Position numbers and translations under genes: made by a program. Below the pieces are notes generated by a model. That model saw nothing but the letters and a program-made list of their open reading frames with translations. It did not search any database and was not told the origin of the DNA. A DNA stretch of 64,000 nucleotides from GWE2-42-39 sp942493345 (GTDB taxonomy: Bacteria > Bacteroidota > Bacteroidia > Bacteroidales > Prolixibacteraceae), in the NCBI GenBank assembly GCA_942493345.1, contig OW818695.1:3596001-3660000 (forward strand). Direction: 5' to 3'. Below, in pieces: positions 35,465-44,218 of this stretch (within the stretch, counting starts at the first letter, position 1; every line of letters begins with the position of its first letter).

Positions 35465-37480
35465 TTAGTTTTTGCTTTGCATTTGCAGCTTTTCGATGCT
35501 TTCAAGTTGTTTAATGATCCGTTTTTTTAATGCCGTTTTTCTCTCGATGTGGTCGAGTATTTCCTTGACGAAGGCATTGTCCTCGAAGTTTCCTCTTACC
35601 TTTTCAAAATCAAGTTTCTGTGTAACTTTGTTGCCATCCATTCCGAAGCCGGTCATTGCATCAAGCCGGAATTCTTTTTGAGCATCTTTGTAAAGCAGGT
35701 TGTCTATTTCAACCACGCTTTCCGCCCATTTTTCAATCAGTATGATCAGGTCTTTCAGATTTATTTCTTCGATTTCCTTACCGGTTATTTCTTTTAATAA
35801 ACCGGCCGCCCAAACCCATTCGTAGTCGTAATAATTCTGGTGCAAAAGGCAGAACTCATTTTCAATCTCTTCTAATGAATCAAATAAACTGTTTTCGATT
35901 CCATTTAAAATCCGATGCACCTCTGTTTGCGGGGCAATTAGTCCGGCCAAGTCGCTCCAGCTACCGGTTCCAATGTTGTTCCCGGGTTTCAGGCATTCCA
36001 TAATTTCCGAATAACTTTCGACCCCACACCGGTCGATGCGCGAAATAATGGAATTACCAAGGAATTTGTACATTGCTTTGGTATACAAATCGATACCTCG
36101 TTCGAGCGACCGCCTTTTTATTAATGTACTGTGGTATGCGTACGTGTCGGTTGTTTCGCCGGAAACCTGTTTTAGGTTTTTTAGTATTTCAAGGCCATTC
36201 ATCATCTTTTGAATGGTAAACGGACTCAGGAGGTTGAAATTGATGCAATCCTGCTTTTTGGGGTCTTTCCTTCGGTCGCGGCGGGGCCACTTGATTACAT
36301 CGCGGATCGTTCCCACGCTTTGAAGGTTTACACCCGGCGCCAGCCAACTGTCGTCTTTGTTTTCAATCAGGTACGAAAAAGGCAGGTCGGATGTGTCGAT
36401 ATTTTTATAATGACGGCCCATAACCAAAGTATATGCGCCGATTTTAGCAGGCCACAAAAGGTACGAGTCGCTGGTGGTTTTCGATCCTCGCTCAACAACT
36501 CCGTGATGGATAGGCCCCAGTTTATACATGTGGTTACTTTGGTTCGAGCCGCTGCCCGCATTACAAAACGAGAACATTCCGGCAATCAGCAACGTCGATT
36601 TGTGGTGGGTAACCGTATATGGACCGGCAAAAACAGCACAGGCTTCGCCGTGGAATCCTTGGCAATTGGCGAAAAACAAAGAGTTTTCGGCTGAATATTG
36701 TTTGCTCAAAATGCAACCTTGTCCGATAAAACAATTGGCAATGATTGTCCCGTCGCTGATTTCAGCTCCCGATGAAAAAATAAAATTATGCGCGGTAATT
36801 CCCGTTCCCAGAATTACAGGGGCATGTTGGTTGCCATTTACCGAACCGTTTTCAAGATAGTTGACACCGTTGACTTGCGAGCAGGGGCCAAAACGAACAT
36901 TTCTGATTTGCCGACAATTTTGCAGTTTCGAATATTCACCAATAATTCCGCGCGACGATTTTACACTTTCTGAATATTGCATGATCATTTTTTCCAGCTT
37001 TTCAATCGCACAGCTTCGGTGTTTGTAAAAAACCATAATGTATGCCAGATGAGCTGAAAGGTAATCGTAAATCATGATTTTTCGGCCCCCTGTTTCGTCC
37101 AGAACCTCAACCTGAAAGCCATTGCCAAAATAACTTTCTCCGTCTGTTGCACACAATTCAAGGTTTTCAATAATGACATGATCTTCGATGTCGTAATTGG
37201 CAATATAATTGGTGACATGGTTGATATATACGTGGTTGCCAATGGTGCAATTGTGGATCGACGAATTGTATATTCCACATTGCTTTTTTATGTTCCCGTA
37301 AAATTCCACAGCACTTAGATTGTCACCGATTGTAATTTCTCCTGAAAAATCGGTATTTCGCACATACTTTGCTGAGAAAGCTTCGCTTACCATGATTTTC
37401 CCCCAATCGGAACATGTACATCCGTTATTGATCAGTTGTTTTATTTGATCGGGAGAGAGGCGTTGATAATTCGTATTCAT
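35465..37480 (-). CDS. DUF4954 protein with left-handed beta-helix (hexapeptide) repeats
   Basis: 671 residues. From about 50 to 400 there are repeated hexapeptide-like turns (ITIGDNLSAVEF, CTIGNHVYINHV, YDIEDHVIIENL, GTIIANCFIGQGCIL), the left-handed beta-helix of acyl- and nucleotidyl-transferases. The C-terminal 270 residues are helical. This is the Bacteroidota family DUF4954; no reaction is established. The ATG at 37480 (MNTNYQRLSPD) is taken because the longer frame lacks family-like sequence. It follows the methyltransferase by 10 bases, so the two share an operon. Confidence 0.82.
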   Translation of the reverse strand: MNTNYQRLSPDQIKQLINNGCTCSDWGKIMVSEAFSAKYVRNTDFSGEITIGDNLSAVEFYGNIKKQCGIYNSSIHNCTIGNHVYINHVTNYIANYDIEDHVIIENLELCATDGESYFGNGFQVEVLDETGGRKIMIYDYLSAHLAYIMVFYKHRSCAIEKLEKMIMQYSESVKSSRGIIGEYSKLQNCRQIRNVRFGPCSQVNGVNYLENGSVNGNQHAPVILGTGITAHNFIFSSGAEISDGTIIANCFIGQGCILSKQYSAENSLFFANCQGFHGEACAVFAGPYTVTHHKSTLLIAGMFSFCNAGSGSNQSNHMYKLGPIHHGVVERGSKTTSDSYLLWPAKIGAYTLVMGRHYKNIDTSDLPFSYLIENKDDSWLAPGVNLQSVGTIRDVIKWPRRDRRKDPKKQDCINFNLLSPFTIQKMMNGLEILKNLKQVSGETTDTYAYHSTLIKRRSLERGIDLYTKAMYKFLGNSIISRIDRCGVESYSEIMECLKPGNNIGTGSWSDLAGLIAPQTEVHRILNGIENSLFDSLEEIENEFCLLHQNYYDYEWVWAAGLLKEITGKEIEEINLKDLIILIEKWAESVVEIDNLLYKDAQKEFRLDAMTGFGMDGNKVTQKLDFEKVRGNFEDNAFVKEILDHIERKTALKKRIIKQLESIEKLQMQSKN

Positions 37481-37490
37481 CAGATATTTA

Positions 37491-38228
37491 CTAGTTATTA
37501 TCTTCAATTTGAGCCAGGTAATCGTAATGGTTGCCTTTTATTAGCTGCCGAACATTTAATTGACTGTCGGATGCAATTTGCCGCATCGATTCAGTATCGG
37601 CATACAACCATGAAAACGGCTGGCCCTTTATTCCTTTATATTCAAACTGATAGTGCAATTCTCCATAATATCGTTCTGCGTTTATGTTGACGGTTGCAGT
37701 TTTGTCCTCGTCTTCATATAAATAAATTAAGTCCGACGAATCAATCAGTATTTGGCCTCCTGGACGGAGTAATTTTTTCAAATGTACAAATAAATCGAAT
37801 AAACGGGCGAGTGTTCCTGCGATGCCGGTTCCGTTCATAAGCAACAAAATTGTGTCAAACGTATCCTGTTTGTATTTAAAAATATCGTTTTGCACTACTT
37901 TTTTTATTCCTCGCTGTTGCATGGTCAGGCAACATTTTTCCGACCATTCGAGGGCCGTAACATCGAAGCCTTTTTCCTGTAACCAAAGAGCATGAGAACC
38001 CGCGCAGGCTCCCACGTCGAGCACTTTTCCCCGACAAAGGTTCAGCGCTTTTTTTTCCAGCAGGGGCATGTTTTTATAATTTCTGAAGAAATACGATGGG
38101 TTCATCGTATCGTCGTCAAAATCTTCAGAATGGATTATTAACGGATGATCAATTTTCAAGGTAAAATAATCATGGATTGCTTGTCCCAGCGGATCAACGG
38201 ATGGTACGTTCATATTTTGAGGAACCAT
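37491..38228 (-). CDS. Class I SAM-dependent methyltransferase
   Basis: 245 residues. Motif I VLDVGACAGSHALWL, acidic ALEWSE (motif II) and the motif IV/post region TILLLMNGTGIAG with LLRPGGQILIDSSD are typical of Rossmann-fold methyltransferases using S-adenosylmethionine. The substrate cannot be read from sequence. It sits between a 103-residue unknown protein (two-base gap) and the DUF4954 gene (10-base gap), so the three form one unit. A later ATG at the sixth codon is an alternative start. Confidence 0.85.
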   Translation of the reverse strand: MVPQNMNVPSVDPLGQAIHDYFTLKIDHPLIIHSEDFDDDTMNPSYFFRNYKNMPLLEKKALNLCRGKVLDVGACAGSHALWLQEKGFDVTALEWSEKCCLTMQQRGIKKVVQNDIFKYKQDTFDTILLLMNGTGIAGTLARLFDLFVHLKKLLRPGGQILIDSSDLIYLYEDEDKTATVNINAERYYGELHYQFEYKGIKGQPFSWLYADTESMRQIASDSQLNVRQLIKGNHYDYLAQIEDNN

Positions 38229-38230
38229 TT

Positions 38231-38542
38231 TTATACTGCCTGAAGTTGTGTTTCAAACTTGAAGCAGGTTTGCTGCTTTTGTGAGTAAATATAAAAGCCC
38301 TGATCGCTTCCTGAACCAATAATGAATATTTTGGCATCGGGCATTTGCTTCGAAAAACTTACAACATTGTCAAGATTAATATTTTCGCGCTGCAGCCATT
38401 TCGAAGTATCAAATTCGCCAATTTTCATCCGAAGTCCCAAAAGCTCTGCATTTTCGAATAAATGCAACGAATGAATATATTCTATTTGTTTGAAGTTAAA
38501 CATATCTGGGCTTTGTTTTACTAATGTACGGAGAACCGACAT
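38231..38542 (-). CDS. Small hypothetical protein, first gene of a three-gene unit
   Basis: 103 residues, no signal peptide or membrane segment. The pattern FNFKQIEYIHSLHLFENAELLGLRMKI followed by AKIFIIGSGSDQGFYIYS suggests an alpha/beta fold, but I recognise no family. The stop is two bases from the methyltransferase start. The upstream region carries a perfect 13-base direct repeat 21 bases apart, a candidate operator. The start could also be the Met at codon 14. Confidence 0.6.
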   Translation of the reverse strand: MSVLRTLVKQSPDMFNFKQIEYIHSLHLFENAELLGLRMKIGEFDTSKWLQRENINLDNVVSFSKQMPDAKIFIIGSGSDQGFYIYSQKQQTCFKFETQLQAV

Positions 38543-38567
38543 CGGAAGTGTATGAAGGGGTGCTAAA

Positions 38568-38601
38568 TTATGAACACGTTCGTTGTATTTATGAACACGT
38601 T
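38568..38601. promoter_or_regulatory. Direct repeat TTATGAACACGTT x2, candidate operator
   Basis: Two perfect 13-base copies at 38568-38580 and 38589-38601, 21 bases apart start to start (two helical turns). They lie 26-60 bases upstream of the ATG of the small gene at 38542. Such spacing is typical of a dimeric regulator or response-regulator site. Confidence 0.45.
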
Positions 38602-38617
38602 TTCTTGAGTGTAAAAT

Positions 38618-38658
38618 ATAAAAAGGCGCTGGTTTTCTATCAAACCAACGCCTTTTGT
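38618..38658. terminator. Intrinsic terminator hairpin, probably bidirectional
   Basis: AAAAGGCGCTGGTTT (38621-38635) pairs with AAACCAACGCCTTTT (38642-38656) with one mismatch. The stem ends are A- and T-rich. It ends the FadL-family gene on the minus strand. Confidence 0.8.
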
Positions 38659-38671
38659 ATTTTTTGAATGA

Positions 38672-40153
38672 CTAAAATTTAAATCCTAAAGTCAGGATAA
38701 AATTATCTTTTGCAATATCGTATTTTGCAAATTCAGAGCCTTCGTACAATGTATTATACTCTTCGTTCATGCTGTGTTTGTAAGTCATGTCAACGAAAAA
38801 GTTTCCCTGTTTGATACCCAGTCCGGCTGATACTGCCGAATAATTAGCATTGCTGTTTAATTGGTTTGCTTCGAAAGCATACGATTTAAAAGCGCTTGGG
38901 TAATTTTCATAACCGGCGCGCAGACTGAAATTATCGGTCACCCGGTATTCTCCTCCGATATGCAGGTTCCCAACCGATTTATATACTTCTGCAATATCGT
39001 TGTTTTCATCAGTAAATTGGTAATTCTGACTTCCGCCATCCCTCAATTTTATAGTAGAGTAATCGACCAACTCATAATCGACCGAAATCAAACCTTTTTT
39101 TCCAATCACGTAAGCCGCGCTGAATATAGCCCGAAGCGGGGTTTCCATATCATAATCGTACTCTCCTAATGGAGAAATGGAAGTGGCACTCTCCGCTTTT
39201 CCGTCGAATGTCATATTCGAAAGCATGGTATTTTCGTAGGTGTCATGTAGCCGATAGAACGTTGGGGTGTGAATGGCAATTCCCAACCGTAATTCATCGA
39301 CGGGCTTATAAATGGCCCCCAGTTTAAAATTGAAACCGGTACCGGAGGTTCTCTGGTCGGTTAAAAAGTTCAGGTTGTTAAAATGATCAATATTGTTTTT
39401 TGCATCAAATTCATACAAGTTGGTGCTTTCTTTATAGTATAAATCGTGAATGCCGATGGTTGCCCCTACATAAAATTTGTGGTTGAAATTTGCTGCCAGC
39501 GAGAACAGGTACTCATTTATATACCCAAGACGATTGGTTGTTTTACGTTGCGATTGCCCGTATCCATGATCGGTCAGATCATTGAAAAATTCATCGTTTT
39601 CCTCATCGTAATCCATCAGGTTTGTTTCGTAATACGCCAATGCTTCGTAATATGGGTTAAAATCCTCTGGTGCTAGGTATTCATCGTTTACACGGTTTGT
39701 GAATGCTGTAAGTATTGAATTTTGGGCATTGGCTCCTGCAGCAAGCATGTTCATCGAGTAGTTTTTCAGCCGGTTGTAGCCAACCCCAAAACTGAGACTT
39801 ACCAGGCTGGATTCTGTGCTGGGTTTGATTGTTGCTACATAGCCGATATTGTCGAGCGAAAAATTATATTTCGAATCGGAAGCAGTATTGCCTAAATACA
39901 AGCCATCGACATTTGATTTACTGATATTCGGAGTGAAAACAAACTCTCCGGAACGGTACAGGCCCAAACCTGCCGGATTGATGCTTAGCGATGTAAAGTC
40001 CCCACCAAGTGCTCCGAAGGCATTTCCCATGGCAGTCGAGCGTGCCGTCCCCGTAGTTCTATAGTCGGAATAGCGTAGTGCATCTACTAAGTTTTGGGCA
40101 AAAATGCCGGTGCTGAATAAAACAGCACTAAGTGTATATATTATCTTTTTCAT
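38672..40153 (-). CDS. Outer-membrane transport protein, OMPP1/FadL/TodX family
   Basis: 493 residues with a signal peptide (about 1-20, ending GIFAQ). The start of the mature part, GTARSTAMGNAFGALGGDFTSLSINPAGLG, is the FadL N-terminal hatch signature. It is followed by many amphipathic strands and a C-terminal Phe (LTLGFKF). FadL-type porins let hydrophobic compounds such as fatty acids or aromatics through the outer membrane; which one is unknown here. The ATG at 40153 starts the signal peptide. Confidence 0.9.
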   Translation of the reverse strand: MKKIIYTLSAVLFSTGIFAQNLVDALRYSDYRTTGTARSTAMGNAFGALGGDFTSLSINPAGLGLYRSGEFVFTPNISKSNVDGLYLGNTASDSKYNFSLDNIGYVATIKPSTESSLVSLSFGVGYNRLKNYSMNMLAAGANAQNSILTAFTNRVNDEYLAPEDFNPYYEALAYYETNLMDYDEENDEFFNDLTDHGYGQSQRKTTNRLGYINEYLFSLAANFNHKFYVGATIGIHDLYYKESTNLYEFDAKNNIDHFNNLNFLTDQRTSGTGFNFKLGAIYKPVDELRLGIAIHTPTFYRLHDTYENTMLSNMTFDGKAESATSISPLGEYDYDMETPLRAIFSAAYVIGKKGLISVDYELVDYSTIKLRDGGSQNYQFTDENNDIAEVYKSVGNLHIGGEYRVTDNFSLRAGYENYPSAFKSYAFEANQLNSNANYSAVSAGLGIKQGNFFVDMTYKHSMNEEYNTLYEGSEFAKYDIAKDNFILTLGFKF

Positions 40154-40231
40154 TTGTTTATTTTTTAATGTTGATGTGTATAATTTGCGTATCAACTTTT
40201 GTTTTTCAATTTAGGAATTAATGAATGGATT

Positions 40232-40280
40232 AGCCATGAATGAACATTTTCTGTTGATGTAATTTTCGATATTCATGGCT
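40232..40280. repeat. 10-base inverted repeat
   Basis: AGCCATGAAT (40232-40241) and ATTCATGGCT (40271-40280) are perfect inverted copies 29 bases apart, between the lipoprotein stop and the FadL-family start. They might form a hairpin in the leader or at the 3' end; there is no T run, so a simple terminator is unlikely. Confidence 0.5.
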
Positions 40281-40330
40281 GATTGATTTAATTATAATTG
40301 TCATTAATTCGTCAATAAGTTCAATTATTA

Positions 40331-41878
40331 CTAACGTCTGCCAGAGCTACTTCCTGAACGGGAACTGCCACTACTGCCACTGCTGCCACTACTGCCACTA
40401 CTGCCGGATGAGCCGCTGTAGCTGCCGGAACTACCGGATGAGTAGCTCGAACTTGGGCTATAACTGCTGCTTGATGATCTTGACGGACTATAACTGCTGC
40501 TTGGTCTGCTATATGACGAATTCGAACTTCTCGTTGGTGATGAACTTGATCCTCTGTTATATGATGATGTAGATTGATATGTACTTTTTACATTTTCGGA
40601 ACGAGTTTGCGGCTTCGAATAGTTCGAACTGTTGCGATCAATAACTGTCGGAGCCGGATTGTTGTTCGTGCTGTTGTAACTATTGCTGTTGTATGTTGAG
40701 CGAGTTACAGTGCGGGGCTTATTATAGCTGGGCACATAGGTGCGTTGCTGTGTTGTTGTTCCCGATTGATACGTTCTGCTTGTTGTACTTGGTGCATTAT
40801 TCCTAATTACCGTTGAGTTGCTGCGGCTTTCCGGAACATTTTGCAAAGTTTCAGAACCGGTTCTTACCGAAGTCCTGTTTGTTGTGCTGTTTCTTTGATA
40901 AGAGTTTGCATCAACAGCCCTTCTTTTTTCAGTAAGAGTTGCACTTTTTGTTTCTTGCATATTTCCCTCAACAGAACGATCTCTGCGTGATGTGAGTCCC
41001 TCTCGAGGTGAGGAGTATTCACTTCTTCCCGTGCTTCCGCTTTTCAGATTGGTGTCATTTGTCCTTGAAATGGTCGATGAATAGCTTCCAGTCCTGCCAT
41101 CGTTAACCGTTGAATACGAACCTCTTCTCTGTCCGTAATGATAATTGTCGCTGTTGTAAAATCCGTCACCATGAAATCCTCCATCATAATATCCACCCCA
41201 GTAATTACCGGAATAGTAGGGACTGTAATATCCTCCGTAATATCCACCGTAATTAGGCCATCCCCAACCTCCGTAATAATATGGCGAATACCACGAATTC
41301 CAGTACATACCTGAGTAAAACGGACTGTAGCCCCATCCTCCGTAATTCCATGAAGAATATGGCGAATACCAATCGTTCCAGTAGAAGTCATTCATAAATC
41401 CGTAATTCCATCCCAATGAGCCGTAAAAGTAAGGACGATGGAAATGATTGATTCTGTATGAATAATCTAAATCGTCCATTTCGTAATAATTGTTTATGAT
41501 GTACTGATAATCTTCTTCATCTCCAATCATGGTAGTGTCAGAAGCTACCAAATCATAATCATCCAACGCATTCATGTCAGTCTGCAAATAGTCACTTTGA
41601 CCATTGTCCTGAAAAATGTAATTATTCAATCCTTTTGTCCCATCCTGGTATATTTCGGATTGGCTGAGAATTAACTGTTCGTTCGCAATTGGGGCTGTAT
41701 TGTCCGATTGGGTTTGATTTTGTATCCCATTTTCCGAATAGTTCGGAGCAGGTGGGAGTGTTATATCACCAGGAGTAAAATAAATATCGTCATCGTAGGT
41801 GCGAGTTACGTAAGTCCCGGTGCTGCAGGCCCCGAGTATCAGCAGCGAAGCCAGCATGAATGTTACTTTCGTTTTCAT
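40331..41878 (-). CDS. Low-complexity Tyr/Gly/Ser-rich lipoprotein
   Basis: 515 residues. Signal peptide with lipobox ILGAC (Cys at about 17), so membrane-anchored. The middle (about 160-250) is rich in Tyr, Gly and Trp (repeats such as YSPYYSG, WNSWYSPYY). The second half is Ser/Thr/Arg/Asn-rich, and the end is a run of SGS triplets encoded by a 9-base tandem repeat. Low-complexity proteins of this type occur in Bacteroidota and may be extended and adhesive or cell-wall-associated; there is no enzymatic domain. The ATG at 41878 follows AGGAGG. It is divergent from proS. Confidence 0.75.
   Translation of the reverse strand: MKTKVTFMLASLLILGACSTGTYVTRTYDDDIYFTPGDITLPPAPNYSENGIQNQTQSDNTAPIANEQLILSQSEIYQDGTKGLNNYIFQDNGQSDYLQTDMNALDDYDLVASDTTMIGDEEDYQYIINNYYEMDDLDYSYRINHFHRPYFYGSLGWNYGFMNDFYWNDWYSPYSSWNYGGWGYSPFYSGMYWNSWYSPYYYGGWGWPNYGGYYGGYYSPYYSGNYWGGYYDGGFHGDGFYNSDNYHYGQRRGSYSTVNDGRTGSYSSTISRTNDTNLKSGSTGRSEYSSPREGLTSRRDRSVEGNMQETKSATLTEKRRAVDANSYQRNSTTNRTSVRTGSETLQNVPESRSNSTVIRNNAPSTTSRTYQSGTTTQQRTYVPSYNKPRTVTRSTYNSNSYNSTNNNPAPTVIDRNSSNYSKPQTRSENVKSTYQSTSSYNRGSSSSPTRSSNSSYSRPSSSYSPSRSSSSSYSPSSSYSSGSSGSYSGSSGSSGSSGSSGSSGSSRSGSSSGRR
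40364..40406. repeat. 9-base tandem repeat encoding Ser-Gly run
   Basis: About five near-identical copies of CTGCCACTA (GGCAGTAGT-type unit on the coding strand) code for the SGS repeat near the C-terminus of the lipoprotein. The unit is a multiple of three, so copy-number change would keep the frame. Confidence 0.8.
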
Positions 41879-41970
41879 AATTCTTCCTCCTATAATTTTT
41901 AAAATATTTGCTTTCTTTGTAGCTTCAAAACTAAGAAGAAAAAGACAAATACCATACCAAAAAGTTAGAG

Positions 41971-43446
41971 ATGGCAAAAGAATTGATTTCGCGGAGTGAA
42001 AATTATTCGCAATGGTACAATGACCTTGTTGTAAAGGCTGATTTGGCCGAAAATTCAGCTGTTCGGGGGTGCATGGTCATAAAACCTTATGGTTATGCAA
42101 TTTGGGAAAAAATGCAGGCCGAACTGGATCGGATGTTCAAAGAAACCGGACATGTAAATGCGTATTTTCCTTTGTTTATCCCGAAATCATTTTTTAGTAA
42201 AGAAGCAGCCCATGTGGAAGGTTTTGCTAAAGAATGTGCTGTTGTTACGCATTATCGTTTGAAAAATGATCCGGATGGAAAAGGAGTGATCGTTGATCCT
42301 GAAGCCAAGTTGGAAGAAGAACTGATTGTTCGTCCAACTTCGGAAACCATCATCTGGAGTACCTATAAGAACTGGATTCAGTCATACCGCGACCTGCCTA
42401 TTTTATGCAATCAGTGGGCCAATGTGGTTCGTTGGGAAATGCGTACCCGTTTGTTTTTGCGTACTGCCGAATTCCTTTGGCAGGAAGGTCATACGGCACA
42501 CGCTACGCAGCAGGAAGCATTGGATGAAACCACGAAGATGATCAACGTGTACGCAACATTTGCTGAGAATTTCATGGCAGTGCCGGTTATAAAAGGTGCA
42601 AAAACGGAAAACGAACGTTTTGCGGGCGCTTTGGAAACCTTTTGCATTGAAGCGTTAATGCAGGACGGGAAAGCATTGCAGGCTGGTACTTCTCACTTTT
42701 TGGGACAGAATTTTGCCCGTGCATTCGATGTTACTTTTACGAACAAAAATGGTAAAGAAGAATACGTTTGGGCTACCTCGTGGGGCGTTTCCACCCGTTT
42801 GATGGGAGCATTGGTTATGGCTCATTCCGACGATAACGGACTGGTGCTTCCTCCTAAATTGGCCCCTTTCCAGGTAGTCGTTGTTCCGATTTATAAAAAT
42901 GAAGAGCAATTGAATGCCATTTCAGAAAAAGTAAACGAGATTGTTGTAAAATTGAAAGCCCGTGGCATTTCGGTGAAATACGATAGCAATGACAACAAAA
43001 AGCCGGGTTGGAAATTTGCCGAATACGAATTGAAAGGCGTTCCGGTGCGTTTGGCAATGGGCCCGCGAGATCTGGAAAACGGAACGGTTGAAGTGGCCCG
43101 CCGCGATACCCTGACAAAAGAGGTGGCTTCGGTTGACAATATTGACGAATATGTCGAAAAACTGCTGAACGATATTCAGGAAAATATATACAAAAAAGCA
43201 TTCGATTTCAGGGCAGGAATGATAACTAAAGCCGACAGCTACGAGGAGTTCAAAGAAATATTGAATAACAAAGGCGGCTTTGTTCTGGCCCACTGGGACG
43301 GAACTGCGGAAACCGAGCAAAAAATTAAAGAAGAAACAAAGGCTACCATTCGTTGTATTCCTTTTGATCAGGAGAAAGAAGACGGAACCTGCATTTATTC
43401 GGGGAAACCTTCAAAAGGTAGGGTGCTGTTTGCCGTGGCATATTGA
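41971..43446 (+). CDS. proS: Prolyl-tRNA synthetase (short, archaeal/eukaryal type)
   Basis: 491 residues, the ProRS form without the editing insertion and with the extra C-terminal zinc-like domain, common in Bacteroidota. Class II motifs are seen as RPTSETIIWSTYKNWI, RWEMRTRLFLRTAEFLWQEGHTAH and GTSHFLGQNFARAF, followed by the anticodon-binding domain (from about 290). It charges tRNA-Pro. The final YSGKPSKGRVLFAVAY is the typical C-terminus. A terminator follows. Confidence 0.97.
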   Translation: MAKELISRSENYSQWYNDLVVKADLAENSAVRGCMVIKPYGYAIWEKMQAELDRMFKETGHVNAYFPLFIPKSFFSKEAAHVEGFAKECAVVTHYRLKNDPDGKGVIVDPEAKLEEELIVRPTSETIIWSTYKNWIQSYRDLPILCNQWANVVRWEMRTRLFLRTAEFLWQEGHTAHATQQEALDETTKMINVYATFAENFMAVPVIKGAKTENERFAGALETFCIEALMQDGKALQAGTSHFLGQNFARAFDVTFTNKNGKEEYVWATSWGVSTRLMGALVMAHSDDNGLVLPPKLAPFQVVVVPIYKNEEQLNAISEKVNEIVVKLKARGISVKYDSNDNKKPGWKFAEYELKGVPVRLAMGPRDLENGTVEVARRDTLTKEVASVDNIDEYVEKLLNDIQENIYKKAFDFRAGMITKADSYEEFKEILNNKGGFVLAHWDGTAETEQKIKEETKATIRCIPFDQEKEDGTCIYSGKPSKGRVLFAVAY

Positions 43447-43471
43447 AAATACTGGAAATGATAATACATGG

Positions 43472-43500
43472 AAAGCAGTCAAATTTTGGCTGCTTTTCTT
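43472..43500 (+). terminator. Intrinsic terminator after proS
   Basis: AAAGCAGTC (43472-43480) pairs with GGCTGCTTT (43488-43496, one G-T pair) around AAATTTT. It is followed by a T-rich run. Confidence 0.75.
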
Positions 43501-43528
43501 ATTTTTATAAAAAATTAACTGAAATGAA

Positions 43529-44215
43529 ATGGCAAAATCATCGAAAAAACAAGACAAGTTTGAAAACTTGATAGCAAAATCAACAATAAAGCAACTGGCG
43601 TATAAAAATGTTTTCGATGCTTTTTTACTTCTGAAGGTAGTTTTGAAAGAACTGGTAGAAGAATATCATGATGCGTTGAAAGGAAAAGTCGACGACGACG
43701 TGTTGCCTGTTTTTATGGAAAAAGGCGTGTTTGAGGCCGAATTTAAAATAGGGGGCGACCTGCTTATTTTCAGCATGCACTCCAATGTTTTTGTGTTCGA
43801 CCGCGACCATCCGATTTGGAAAACGGACTATGTAAAAGCGAATGGGGCCAACTCGTATTGCGGGGTAATCAATATTTATAATTTCTTGTCAGATTCGTTT
43901 AAATACAACCGGGTCGATGATCTTGGCTATCTGATTGCCCGGATTTTTATCAACTGGGAAAACCATTTTTTTGTACAAGGAAAGCGTCAGTCGGACGAAG
44001 TGGTGAAAGATTTTGTGAAGGACACCGTTCACAAGGAAATCCTGCGAAAAATTATTGAAACATCGATTCAGTATGCCGTCGATTTCGATTTGCTCGTGCC
44101 TCCGTACGACAATGTGAAAATTGCTTCGGTCGAGCAGATGATGGTAGAAATCAGTCATTCAAAAATTCAAACCGGCAAACGTTTGGGGTTCAAATTTAAT
44201 TCCGATGATGTTTAG
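43529..44215 (+). CDS. Conserved hypothetical protein, 228 residues
   Basis: A soluble, charged protein with no signal peptide. Motif-like segments are FEAEFKIGGDLLIFSMHSNVFVF, GVINIYNFLSDSFKYNR and GYLIARIFINWENHFFVQGKR. It looks like a Bacteroidota-specific family, but I cannot name it. Its stop is only three bases before the pepT start, so the two are co-transcribed; that does not fix its role. Confidence 0.82.
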   Translation: MAKSSKKQDKFENLIAKSTIKQLAYKNVFDAFLLLKVVLKELVEEYHDALKGKVDDDVLPVFMEKGVFEAEFKIGGDLLIFSMHSNVFVFDRDHPIWKTDYVKANGANSYCGVINIYNFLSDSFKYNRVDDLGYLIARIFINWENHFFVQGKRQSDEVVKDFVKDTVHKEILRKIIETSIQYAVDFDLLVPPYDNVKIASVEQMMVEISHSKIQTGKRLGFKFNSDDV

Positions 44216-44218
44216 AAC

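Noticed and set aside
40232..40280. Inverted repeat as a terminator of the lipoprotein gene
   Set aside because: The loop is 29 bases and no T run follows, so it was listed only as an inverted repeat.
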